Shown piece after piece: positions 53,695 to 63,979 of a DNA stretch of 64,000 bases. The DNA is from Cryptomeria japonica (lineage: Eukaryota > Streptophyta > Pinopsida > Cupressales > Cupressaceae). Each line of letters begins with the position of its first letter. Positions within the stretch are counted from its first letter, which is position 1. The notes under the pieces were generated by a model, which saw nothing but the letters and a program-made list of their open reading frames with translations, had not been told where the DNA came from and ran no database searches. Location of the stretch: assembly GCF_030272615.1 (NCBI RefSeq), contig NC_081409.1, positions 21,888,260 through 21,952,259 on the forward strand, given 5' to 3'. Position numbers and translations under genes: made by a program.

Positions 53695-53848
53695 AAAGGG
53701 GGAGTAGTGGGATGAGAAAGTTCAAAACACAGGAATCATATGCTCAGGGGGAGCTCTCACATTTTTGGTAACATTTTTTGGACTGCACACTTTTGAACAC
53801 TTTTTGAAATTTCTCATGAGTGTTGCCATCAATGCCAAAGGGGGAGAT
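53695..53848 (+). promoter_or_regulatory. Copia 3 twin polypurine tracts
   Basis: AAAGGGGGAG at 53695-53704 and AAAGGGGGAGAT at 53837-53848. Both are preceded by a CATTGATGCC or CATCAATGCC phrase. The second abuts the 3' LTR. Confidence 0.85.
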
Positions 53849-54655
53849 TGTTGGCATATGCACACTCCAATGAGACATTGTATGCGATTGAAGGTTTTGT
53901 CATTGATGGCAACCTTGCAATCTTATGGCACCGACGAAGGCATTATATCGGCATCAATAGATCACACTCTACACTGGCACCAACATAGAAGAAAAGAAGT
54001 ATACCGACATAGAAGAAAAGAAGTATACCAGCACAAAGGCCGATACGATTTTTGTTATACAATATTTTATTTATTATTGTAAGCCGACTTGGAAAATTGT
54101 AAAATGACTCTTATATATAAAGGAGATCATTGTAGACATTTTGTAATGTAAGGAGAAAGTGAGGTAGGAGCATTAAAGAAAATATTAGGCAGACCTAATG
54201 TGCGAAATATAGGTCAAGGGGTATATGTAAAGAACATAGCAGGAACCGGTACTGAATCTGGTATTGAAGATGCTATTGTAAAGTAGTACAAGTTATTGGA
54301 TTTTTATAATCCTTATTGTAAGTCAGTGTGACTTCCCATTGAGGAGTGAGCTCTAGGCAGTTGGCCTTCCTGCATGTGCAGGCCCCTATTGTAAGTAATA
54401 TTCTCTTATTGGCTAGTGAGTGAATATTGTGGGTCACAAATCCCACTGAGGTTTTTCCCACACAGGGTTTCCTCATTAAAATCTTGTGTTATGGTGTTCT
54501 TTTCATGTGGATGTACTTGATTCTGTTTATTGCATTATTTCTTGCATACCGGTACACTATTATATTATGTTCTGCATGTTTTAAGTTAAGAAAATCTAAA
54601 TACCAGTTAGATACTGATTCACCCCCCCCTCTCAGTATCTGTGGGACCCCTAACA
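53849..54655 (+). repeat. Copia 3 3' LTR
   Basis: 807 bp, pair of 48024-48829, followed by ATCTA (54656-54660) and the rest of the copia 2 5' LTR. Confidence 0.93.
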
Positions 54656-54660
54656 ATCTA

Positions 54661-55172
54661 TCCCTAATATGAAATTTTGTAAAGCATTAACAAGATTGGC
54701 TCCTAACAGGGTGAAATTCAAAATAATTTAGAATACTTGTGGGTATTCATTCTCGCTATGGTTTTTCTCATTTGGGTTTCCATGTTAAAAATCATTGTGT
54801 CAAGTGGTGAGCGATTTTTGTGGTTATGTTTGATATGGTTAATTTTCTTAACTATTAAATCCACTTAGATATGTTAAGATGACTGACAGTTATCTAAAAT
54901 GTTCTTTTACTATTGTTAGTAAAGTATTTTGATGTTTTGGTTAAATGATTTGGGAGTTTCAGATTTGTTATACTGTTATTTTGATATGCCAATCAAACCG
55001 GTAAACTGTCAGTGCTATTGCAGTTTGTAGCTCAATGTTTGAACCAGTTTGTTTAGTGATTGACTTGTGAGATTGTTTTTGAGTTTGGTGAAAATTTAGT
55101 TAGTTTTCTATCTACTGATTCACCCCTCCTCTCAGTAGTTGTCTAGATCCTTATTGATTCATCATATTATCA
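54661..55172 (+). repeat. Copia 2 5' LTR, right part
   Basis: Continues the interrupted LTR and aligns with about 60617-61129. Ends TCATATTATCA, then the primer site. Left plus right parts total about 1,372 bp against 1,403 bp for the 3' LTR. Confidence 0.9.
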
Positions 55173-55174
55173 AT

Positions 55175-55186
55175 TGGTATCAGAGC
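55175..55186 (+). promoter_or_regulatory. Copia 2 primer-binding site
   Basis: TGGTATCAGAGC two bases after the LTR end, identical to those of copia 3 and copia 4. Confidence 0.93.
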
Positions 55187-55245
55187 ATTTCAGGTCCTCT
55201 AGTGTCTAAGCCTAACAAATTGAGGTAAAGATCTAGAAGAGCACG

Positions 55246-56269
55246 ATGAAGAAAGAAGGTCCAAATTTTAATAGGGAAAACTATAGAATATGGAGTGATA
55301 GGATGAAAATCTATATCAAGAGTCTAGGAAGTCAATACTGGGAACATGTTGTTACACAATATACTGCACCTAGTGGGACTTTGTCTGATGATCAAAAGAA
55401 AGAGCAACAAGAGAATAATCAAGCATTGGAGGTGATTATCAGTTCTTTATCTAATTCAAAGTATGTTGATGTCCATGGTCTGGAGACTGCTTATGATGCG
55501 TGGAAGAAACTTGAGGAGATCTATAGCGATGATGAGCATGTGAAGATTGCCAAAGAAGAGAGTCTGAGAGGTAATTTTGTTGACATGCGGATGTCTGAAG
55601 GTGAGAATATTCAATAGTATGGTCAAAGGATCAAGCAGATAGTCGGTGAGATAAAAAGTATTGGTGGTAAAGTGGAGGATGCCACAGTGGTTAGTAAGGT
55701 GTCGAGAACCCTTCTACTAGTCTATGCTATCTGAGTTGCAGCCATTCAGGAGCTAAAGTATATTGATAAAACAAAGGTAACCCTTGACTCCATCATTGGT
55801 AAACTTACTGCATTTGAGTTAAATGGTTATGATGGTAGTGCTCAGAAATTTGAATATGCATTTAGAGCTTCATTTTCTAACCCACCTGTGAGTCAAAACA
55901 AAGATTTTAGTCACAATTATGAGTCTAGATCTAGTAGAGAAGTTGATGATGAAGATAGTCTGATTGAGCTTGAAGCATTGTTGGCCAAGTAGTTACCTAG
56001 ATGTACCGGTAAGTACAAAGGTAAATTACCTTTGAAGTGTTTTGCATGTAACAAGATTGGACATATTGCTGCTAACTATCCTAATGGTGACAATGAGCTT
56101 AAGTGTGAGAAGTACAAGAAGTACAAAGGAAAAGGCAAAAGAGATTGCCTCATTGCAGTTGATGGTGAAATCACTGATGAGGAATCAGAGGGAGATGCTA
56201 ATTACATTGTCTTTGTTGCCATTAAAGAGGAGACATCTGATTAGAAGGCATTATTTTCTCGCATGGATA
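55246..56269 (+). pseudogene. Copia 2 gag
   Basis: Starts at ATG 55246 with the UBN2-type domain: GPNFNRENYRIWSDRMKIYI, YDAWKKLEEIYSDDEHVKIA. One frame with stops at 55615 (TAG), 55732 (TGA), 55990 (TAG) and 56242 (TAG). The zinc knuckle reads CFACNKIGHIAANY: the last Cys is Tyr, the same loss as in the fourth knuckle of copia 3 ORF1. No frameshift in gag. Confidence 0.9.
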
Positions 56270-57640
56270 GTTCCGATGATTGGATCATAGATAGTGGTTG
56301 TTCACACCACATGACTGGCGACTAGAGTAAATTTCTTACTTTGAAGGAATTTGATGGAGGAGTTGTGAGATTTGGAAATGACTCACCCTGCATGGTAAAA
56401 GGAAAGGGAACCATTTCTCTTAATGGAAAGAGTAGTGCAAATGATGTCTACTGGGTTGAAGGATTAAAGCACAATCTGTTGAGTGTAGCTCAACTAAATG
56501 ACAAAGGTTATCCATTGGAATTTAAGAGTAGAATGTGCAAAATCTATGGGAGCAAAGGTGAACTGATTGCAATCGACAAATAGACAAAAGGTAACCCATT
56601 TCACCCAAATCCTAAAGTCAACAAATGTTTAATTGCTAAAGTAGATGATAGTTAGCTTTGGCATCAGAGATTTTGTCATATAAATTTTGATAACATTGTC
56701 AAAGTCAGTAAGTCCAAGTTAGTAAGAGGTTTGCCTCAGTTGGACAAACCGGTGAATGCTCTATGTAAGGAATGTCAGTTAGGGAAGATGACATCCTCAA
56801 CTTTTAAGAGCAAATCTTTCTCAGCAGAACATTTGTTAGATTTGGTTCATACATACCTCTGTGGACCAATAAGGACAAAAAGTATTCAAGGTGATAGATA
56901 TTTTATGATTGTCACTGATGATTGCTCAAGAATGTTGTGGGTCACATTCTTGAAGGACAAAACATAAGCCTTTAGTAAGTTTAAGGCATTCAGGGCCTTA
57001 GCTGAAAAGGAAAGTGGTAAGAAGATAAAGTGTCTGAGGATTGATCAAGGAGGTGAATTTACTTCAGAGGAATTCACTAGATATTGTGAAGACAATGGAA
57101 TTAAGAGGCAAATTTCTGAACCTAGGACACCACAACATAATGGTATTGCAGAGAGGAACAATCAGTCAGTTGTTGAAGCTGCTAGAACAATGCTAATACA
57201 ATGAGGTGTAGCAAAAAATTTCCAGAGAGAAGCTGTCAGCACAACTATATACATTATGAACCAGATATTGGCAAAGAGAGGCAAGATCCTAATGAATACT
57301 GGTATGGTAGATCACCTAATGTCAATCATTTTAAGATTTTTGGTAGTAAATGTTTTATCAAGAGAGGTGACTATGCTGGTAAGTTTGATGCTAAAAGTGA
57401 TGAAGGCATATTTCTTGGTTACTCCACCCATAGTAAGGCCTACACATGTTACAACAACCAGACAAAGAGAATAATTGAAAGTGCTGATGTTTGAGTGGAT
57501 GAGTTACCTAAAGTTTTAGGAGAAACCAGTGAGGAGAAGAAGGAAGATGAACCTTACATTAGGATTTTGGAATCAGAACCGGTGAAGCCAGAAGTTGATG
57601 AGGTGAATGTTGTAGTACCAGTTCAATCGAAATAGGTAGA
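56270..57640 (+). pseudogene. Copia 2 protease and integrase
   Basis: Protease box DWIIDSGCSHHMTGD is intact. Then GVVRFGNDSPCMVKGKG, LKHNLLSVAQLNDKGY and the GAG-pre-integrase LWHQRFCHINFDNI. Integrase: CKECQLGKM zinc end, a VHTYLCGP box where the first catalytic Asp has been replaced, MIVTDDCSRMLWVTFLK, CLRIDQGGEFTSEE, PRTPQHNGIAERNN. Stops at 56323, 56581, 56653 (TAG), 56965 (TAA) and 57202 (TGA). A shift near 57205 leads to frame 57201-57494 with GRSPNVNHFKIFGSKCFIKR and DEGIFLGYSTHSKAYTCYNN. Confidence 0.92.
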
Positions 57641-59342
57641 TTTTATAGAAGATGATGATAGTGAGGAAGAAGAATGTGAAGATAATGATCATGTTATTCC
57701 AAGGTATGTGAGACTCAATCATAATCCTGACCAGATTATTGGAGATAAAGATGCTAGAGTGTTAACCTGAAGAAGAATTAGAGAGAATTCTTGCATGATC
57801 TCTACTATTGAGCCTAGAACTGCTAAGGAAGCCTTTGGAGATGATCACTGGATCAAAGCTATGGAAGAGGAGCTTGACCAGATTGAGAAGAATAATACAT
57901 GGACCCTAGTAGCCAGATCGGTGAATAAAAATGTGATAGGAACTAAATGGGTATTCGGGAAAAAACTGAATGAAGATGGAGTAGCCGTCAAAAACAAAGC
58001 AAGATTGGTATGCAAAGATTATGCACATGAAGAAGGAGAAGACTATGGTGAGACATTTGCACCAATTGCTAGATTGGAAGGTGTTAGGACTCTACTTGCA
58101 TTTGAAGCATATAGGGATTCAAATTATATCAGATGGATGTGAAGTCAACATTTCTAAATGGAATACTGGAAGAGGAAGTATATATTGAAAAACTAGATGG
58201 TTATTCTTTGATTGATGCAAAGGATATGGCGTGTAAACTACACAAGGCACTATATGGTTTGAAGCAAGCACCAAGAGAATGGTATGAAAGACTACATTCA
58301 CACTTGATGAAGATAGGTTTCTAGAGAACCAGTGAAGACAACAACATATATCTCAAGACTGAAGGAGATAAGATACCGGTTAGTGAAGTGTTTGTGGATG
58401 ATATCATTTTTGGAGGCAATGATGATATGAGTGATGACTTTGCAAATGAGATGAAAAGTGAATTTGAAATGTCTCTGGTAGGAGAGATAAAATTCTTTTT
58501 AGGTTTGCAAATTCAGCAGATGAAGAGTGGTATTTTTATCACACAATCCAAATATGTGAAAGAGGTATTGAAAACATTTGGAATGAGTGACTATAAACCA
58601 GTTGGGACACCAATGGTTGCAGGTTATAAACTGTCTAAGGAGGATGATGCTGCATCTGTTGATGAAAAGGAGTACAGATCAATGATAGGGAAACTACATT
58701 ATGTTGTTCACAACAGACCAGATATTGCTTATGCAGTTGGATTAGTTGCCAGATTTTAGAAGAACCCTAAGGAGACACACATGATTGCAACTAAAAGGAT
58801 ATTCAAATATTTGAAAGGTACTATTGATTATGGATTATGGTATCCATATGTAGGTAACTTTGATTTGAAGGTTTATACAAATGCAGAATGGGCAGGAAGT
58901 GTTGATGATAGGAAGAGCACAACCGATGGTTTATTCTTTATTGGAGGAAGACTTGTATCTTGGAACAACAAAAAGCAGAGTTGTATATCATAGTCCACTG
59001 CTGAAGTTGAATATGTTGCAACATATATGAATTGTACCCAAGCAATATAGATAAAACACATTCTGGAAGGATTCAAGTTGAAGATCACAGAACTGGTACA
59101 TTTTATGTGATAATGCCAGTGTAATAAATATTTCAAAGAACCTAGTGTTGCATGCTAAAACCAAGCATATTGAGCTAAAATATCATTTCTTAAGGGAGAA
59201 AGTGCAGAGTAAGGATGTATTACTGGAGCATGTATCTACTAAGGAGTAGCTAGTAGATATCTTTACTAAACCTTTGCCTAAGACTACTTTTGAGTATCAT
59301 AGAGGTCATCTAGGGGTTGTGCCCCTACATGAGGTAAATTGA
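57641..59342 (+). pseudogene. Copia 2 reverse transcriptase and RNase H
   Basis: RT from EPRTAKEAFGDDHWIKAMEE and NNTWTLVARS, with KARLVCKDYAHEEGEDYGET. A shift near 58125 precedes DVKSTFLNGILEEEVYIEK. ALYGLKQAPREWYERL and the catalytic EVFVDDIIFGGND (VDD intact) follow. RNase H: EYRSMIGKLHYVVHNRPDIA, AEWAGSVDDRKSTTDGLFFI. After another shift near 59105 the C-terminus (HIELKYHFLREKV, LVDIFTKPLPK, GHLGVVPLHEVN) ends at TGA 59340-59342. Stops within RT/RNase H at 58322, 58757, 58991, 59048 and about 59227 are all TAG. Confidence 0.92.
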
Positions 59343-59726
59343 GCAGATGTTGAAGACATTAGTCCCAGAGCTAATTGAAGAATATTGAAGAAGGATTGGT
59401 GTAGAGTGGAGCTACTCCACAGGGGGAGCATCAAGTTGTAAATCATTGAAGCAGAACAGTGAAGTATGACACTACATGTTTTACTTTCACTTTGGGATTA
59501 TTGTTAAAGGGGGAGAATAACTATATGATTATGGGAGAAGAATTGTATGATTGATAGAGAGAAGAACTATAGCCATTTACTAGCTGAAGACACGGTGACT
59601 TAGTTGAAGGAGAGTACATGGTAAAATGTAAACTAAGATTCCTATACCTGTGTATGTGTATTACTCTCAATCATCACAATCAAGGGTATTGATATTTGTA
59701 TTACCATCAATGCCAAAGGGGGAGAT
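59343..59726 (+). promoter_or_regulatory. Copia 2 3' non-coding region with three purine tracts
   Basis: Purine runs at 59422-59428 (GGGGGAG), 59506-59520 (AAAGGGGGAGAATAA) and 59715-59726 (AAAGGGGGAGAT). The last abuts the LTR. Its context, ATCAATGCCAAAGGGGGAG, is identical to that of copia 3. Confidence 0.82.
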
Positions 59727-61129
59727 TGTTGGTATTTGATTGAAGATTGCATTGATGAACTATTATGTTGTCATTGATGTCAATTGAAACCAATAATGAT
59801 GTTGTAATGATGTTGTTTTGCAACCGGTAGGTGAGCAAGTGAAGGAAACTGATATTACTTTAGAAGTAGTGAGATCAACCGGTAACCCTACTTGTTGATG
59901 TGCCAAACCCTAATTGATGGAGCTTGGTGAATTGGTTATATTGATTTATGATCAAATGGTGATCGGTAATGATTATGCCATGCATGCATATTGTATGTGT
60001 TAAGTTTCAAATATTTTTTGGTGCGTAGAGATAACAATTTTATCTTGGGAATGAGCGAATACATTGCATGAAGAGGAAACCGCATGATGAGTTACAGGAA
60101 TTGATGAAGTAGTGATCAAGGAGCGGTCGAGGTTGTCTTGAACAATGCACAATGATTTCTATGTAATCCAATAGCCATACTTGAACCAATTTGTTTGTAA
60201 TCTCTATGAGATCTTAGGTTTGTGATGTGTTAACGACCTATTGTTTTTCTTATAAGGCCGATGAATTGTTTTGTTGTAGTGTTGGCAATTTTGGTTAAGT
60301 GTCAGTGTGATTGATTGCCAAACTAGAAGGAGTATCTGCAGTATGTGTGAAGGTAGATAGGAGCATGAAAATGATCTGATCAATCAGAGTAGTTCTATTT
60401 ACCAGATCAACAAACCCTGTTGTTCTCTAACAATTACAATAATTAAATCCCTTAACCGGGTAAGCTTTAACAAGCTTAGTGCTTTCTAAATCCTCTAACC
60501 GGGTGATCCATTAGCTTGGATTTCAAATACTCTACCGAGGTTACTCCTAATAGGGTATTGCTTCTAACATGACATTATAGTCAATCCCTTAACCAGGTGG
60601 TCCCTAATAGGATCTGTTCCTAACATGACATTTTGTAAAGCTTTAACAGGTTTGGCTCCTAATAGGGTGAAATTCAGAAGAGTTCAAAATACTTGTGGGT
60701 ATTCATTCGCACTGTGGTTTTTCCCATTTGGGTTTCCACATCAAAAATCATTGTGTCAAGTGGTGAATGGTTTTTGTGGTTATGTTTGATATGGTTAATT
60801 TGCTTAATTGTTAAATCCACTCAGATATGTTAAGATGACCGACAATTATCTTAAATGTGATTTTGCTATTGTTAGTAAATTATGTTTATTTTTTGGTTAA
60901 ATGGTTTGGGATTTTCAGATCTATTATACAATTATTTTGATATGTCAGTCAAACTGGTAAACTGTCAGTGCTATTGCAGTTTGTAGCTCAGTGTTTGAAC
61001 TAGTTTGTTTAGTGATTGACTTGTGAGATTGTTTTTGAGTTTGGTGAAAGTTTAGTTAGTTTTTTATCTACTAATTCACCCCCCCCTCTCAGTAGTTATC
61101 CGGATCCTTATTGATTCATCATATCATCA
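59727..61129 (+). repeat. Copia 2 3' LTR
   Basis: 1,403 bp, TGTTGGTATTTG...TCATATCATCA, intact. Includes the CCCTTAACCGGGT / CTAACA array (about 60445-60670) and a GTGGTTTTTCCC / GGGTTTCCACATCAAAAATC box at about 60715. Confidence 0.93.
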
Positions 61130-61815
61130 ATCAAACCCAAGTAGGTTTCATTACTTACAAGTCAAGGCAACAAAATTAAAAGAAAAAGAGCTATGCCAAA
61201 TATTCATCTCAAGGCAAAAGAGCAATGATATATAACTGAAATATCATGCATACAAAGTGAGACAAAAAGGATTGACTATGGGAACATGCGAGTAACTTCA
61301 TCAGGGCTATGAACGCCTAGTGGCAATGGAGAAATATTTGAGAGATTACAGTCTATAACCTCGTCGGAGCTCTAAAAGCTTGCTGGTAGCGAGGCTCTAT
61401 TCAAGATACTTTCAAAGTTAGGATAATCCATGTAGCTATTCATATAGGATGGTAAGGATATTTAGCGAACACAAGAGCAAAAATTAACTCATTTGCACAC
61501 ACATGGGCAAAAGAAGATCAAAGTTTCAAGAATCAATGGGGAAGTTTTCCGCGTCTCCATTTGTAAAATCCTAGTCACTAAGTATGTTAATTTGGATGTT
61601 CCAAGAGACCTTAAGGATCGATTGATTGCTTATCTATTAAATGTTTTGTACCTCCAATTTACTTGGTGTATTACAAAATGTTAAACAAACACAATCATCC
61701 TTGTTCGAATACGAAATGCATATTGCATTAACATAGGTCATGTCAAAAATTCATTGTCTCCACATGCATTTTGCAGATCATCATGTCATATAGGTCTGCA
61801 CACTGGGGGCATAAT
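61130..61815 (+). other. Probable Tat-type 3' non-coding DNA with polypurine-like tract
   Basis: No gene seen; the short frame 61493-61684 has no recognisable motif. ACTGGGGGCATAAT at 61802-61815 resembles the polypurine tract placed before the 3' LTR in Tat-type elements. The following bases do not match the gypsy B 5' LTR, so they could belong to a different family. Confidence 0.4.
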
Positions 61816-62080
61816 TGAAAAAATCCTAAAAATCATAAAAAGCCCTGAAAAAATCCTAAAAATCGTAAAAATTCCTAAAAATACTAAAAATCATATAAAA
61901 TCTTAAAAAATCAATCAAAAACATTCAGAAAAAGTCTTGAAAAAATCAATAAAAAACAATCTTGAAAAATCAATCAAAAACATTCAAATATGATTCTGAA
62001 AAAATCAACCAAAAACATTCAAATATCGATCCATAAAATCAACCCAAAAACAATCGAAAATCAATAAAAAAAAACTTGAA
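61816..62080 (+). repeat. A-rich degenerate tandem repeat
   Basis: Units of TGAAAAAATCCTAAAAATC and later CAATCAAAAACATTCAAATAT repeat with variation for about 260 bp. If 61816 is an LTR start, this is its beginning. Confidence 0.75.
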
Positions 62081-63271
62081 ATAAAATGTCTTGCAAGAAT
62101 CAAACACCCTAGTAGATATCCAGCAAAGGCTTCGCACAAAGTTAACAAAGGATGCAACTATCCAGTCAAACATCTGCAATCAACTGATCAAATTGTCTTA
62201 TCAATCATATCATATTCATATCAAGTGATCATTATCTTGTCTTAAATAGAAGAGGATACACTCGAAATCAGACAAGTCAGTCTTAAACGGTGTCCGCAAC
62301 TTTCTGAGATCAGACATTATCAACTATCACATCAAGCAATTGAGAAAAAAGGCACAAGGTCAGTATAGCTGCTGAATTTTGTTTGGATCAGTCTTTATCT
62401 TTTATCATTTGGTGATAAATTGTGTTCCTATGCTACTCAAGGATGTCCACAAGTGACTAGAGGAGACATGATGGGCATTATCTTTTTCTTTGTTTGCTGT
62501 TTGTGGTGTGAACCAATGAAGTTCTAGGGAAATTGCTCTAGTGGGTTTCCATGATAGGAGCATTCAACTTGTGAATGCCACACATACCTCGACCCCTAGT
62601 CTATTTCCTAGAATGGAGGGTTTCACTCCTGGTCTGCTACATGTTTGTTTCTTTAATGAGATATCTTTACATCTTGGTTCCTTATACCCTGATGTGCTAA
62701 GCTCCATTGTTCAATAATAAGGCTCAATGATGAATATATATTGTGCAATAAATAATGACATAGGTTCGTGAATCAATCATTCTCATTCTCATCTCATCCG
62801 TTTATTGATAGTTTGCTGATTTTTCATCTCTTTCTAAATCATTTTATGTCATCTAACATTATTCTTTCATCAATCTCTTCTTTCTTTCATCTTACTAACA
62901 TTTCTTCAAGGTACATCTGAGTTAAAATAATATTCTGGCATTATCATACAAAAACAAAAGTTGCATCCATATAGTTTTAAGTTGCATCCGTATAGTGTAA
63001 ATTGAATTTCTATAGTGTTAATGGCATTCATTCATAAACATCCTTAATAAATCATGTATAAACCATTGCATTCATAAACAATAATTTATAAATCATATAT
63101 ACATGCATCACATAACACATAGTATCATACAACATACATGGAAAACAAAGCATAATAGATCGTGGCCAAAAAAACTGCATATCATATATATATAACTCAA
63201 AAATGGTAATGTGTCAGAATACAATAATCATAAAATAGGCCCAAAGGCTCAAATAACATGGTCTCAAGGTA
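62081..63271. other. No gene seen; retroelement-like non-coding DNA
   Basis: AT-rich. Short repeats such as CCATATAGTTTTAAGTTGCATCCGTATAG occur near 62970-63000, and ATATATATAA near 63185. I see no coding motif or LTR edge. The setting between a probable purine tract and an antisense frame suggests retroelement 3' DNA. Confidence 0.4.
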
Positions 63272-63979
63272 TCAACCCACACTGCCTCTGTCAATAGGTG
63301 GATCTTGCCTGCTAGATCCTACTCTAGGATGTCGAGGTGGACCCATGAGACCACCATTGTTGGTCCTCCATGTAGAAGTCCTACTAGAACTATAATGACC
63401 TCTAACCTCACTAAAGCTAGGATCTCTCTATCCCTCACATACAACCCCATGGTAGAGTTGTCGATAATAAAAAGCCTCTTGTATACCATAATAAAGTCTG
63501 TTAGACTATCTGTGTGCATAGGTACCTATAGAAAAATGCTAATCATAAGCAGCCTGAACCATTTGCAATCATGTAGCGTAATCTCTCTCCCTCTGGAGAT
63601 GATATCTCTCAGTCTCTAATGCACCATAGTGTCTGCAGAATGCCTCCCACTTAGTATCTCGTCACTGCCTATGTCTGGCAACCTCATCCTCTAGACTCTG
63701 AATCCATGCTCTGAGAATCTGCGGATAATCATCATCTCCATCACCACCCTATCCTCCTCCCCCCTCCTCTACAACAGGAATGTCCTCCAACTCTGAAATA
63801 TCATCATCATCCCCATCCTCGCTACTCAATGACTCTGAGGAATCATCATCATCTCCACTGCTCATAGACTTGGTGTCTCCACTAATGTCTACATCCTCCT
63901 CTACCCCCTCATCTACTCCTTTGCCCTCCTCTCCTCCTCCACCCTCCTCTCCTCTATCATCTCCACTCCTCTCCCCCAT
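63272..63979 (-). pseudogene. Antisense acidic reading frame, function unknown
   Basis: On the minus strand one frame runs from ATG 63979 to TGA 63274-63272, with several in-frame stops (TAG or TGA) and no frameshift. The N-terminus is a Gly/Glu then Asp/Ser block (SSGDDDDSSESLSSEDGDDD). Then follow PQILRAWIQSLEDEVARHRQ, KWEAFCRHYGALETERYHLQ, RERDYAT and a Gly/Arg/Pro-rich end. The Glu/Arg helical part suggests a coiled coil. Antisense extra frames downstream of integrase have been described in Tat-lineage elements, which is my best guess here. The sequence may continue past the right edge. Confidence 0.45.

Larger units (their letters stand above)
48024..54655 (+). mobile_element. Copia 3: non-autonomous element with two non-pol reading frames
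   Basis: 6.6 kb, LTRs 806 and 807 bp (TGTTGGCATATG...CCCCTAACA), duplication ATCTG/ATCTA with one mismatch, primer site TGGTATCAGAGC, polypurine tract AAAGGGGGAGAT. The interior has ORF1 (coiled coil plus zinc knuckles) and ORF2 (about 1,091 codons of unknown function). No protease, integrase, RT or RNase H motif on either strand. Purine tract and primer site are the same as in copia 2, so a copia-2-like relative probably supplied the enzymes. LTRs differ at about 43 positions by eye (about 5%). Confidence 0.93.
47164..61129 (+). mobile_element. Copia 2: SIRE-like Ty1/copia element hosting copia 3
   Basis: LTRs of about 1.4 kb, primer site TGGTATCAGAGC, gag-protease-integrase-RT-RNase H in copia order, several purine tracts and a 3' LTR. 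The 5' LTR is split by copia 3 and has lost its first 32 bp or so. No target duplication is visible because the left junction is a deletion. Many stops, mostly TAG, and at least three frameshifts. Confidence 0.92.
18419..61815 (+). mobile_element. Gypsy B: Tat-type Ty3/gypsy element, heavily interrupted
   Basis: The plus-strand element begins with a 1,306-bp LTR and primer site, followed by a long leader, gag, protease and G-patch. RT is broken twice by insertions, then come RNase H and the second RNase H, ending at about 47163. Integrase is absent: a deletion fuses RNase H to the truncated LTR of copia 2. The 3' end is uncertain. I extend it provisionally to a polypurine-like tract at 61802-61815, but 61130-61815 has no coding homology to prove it. 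Guests: the solo LTR-like block, copia 4 with NA-gypsy, the small inverted-LTR element, and copia 2 with copia 3. Confidence 0.7.
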
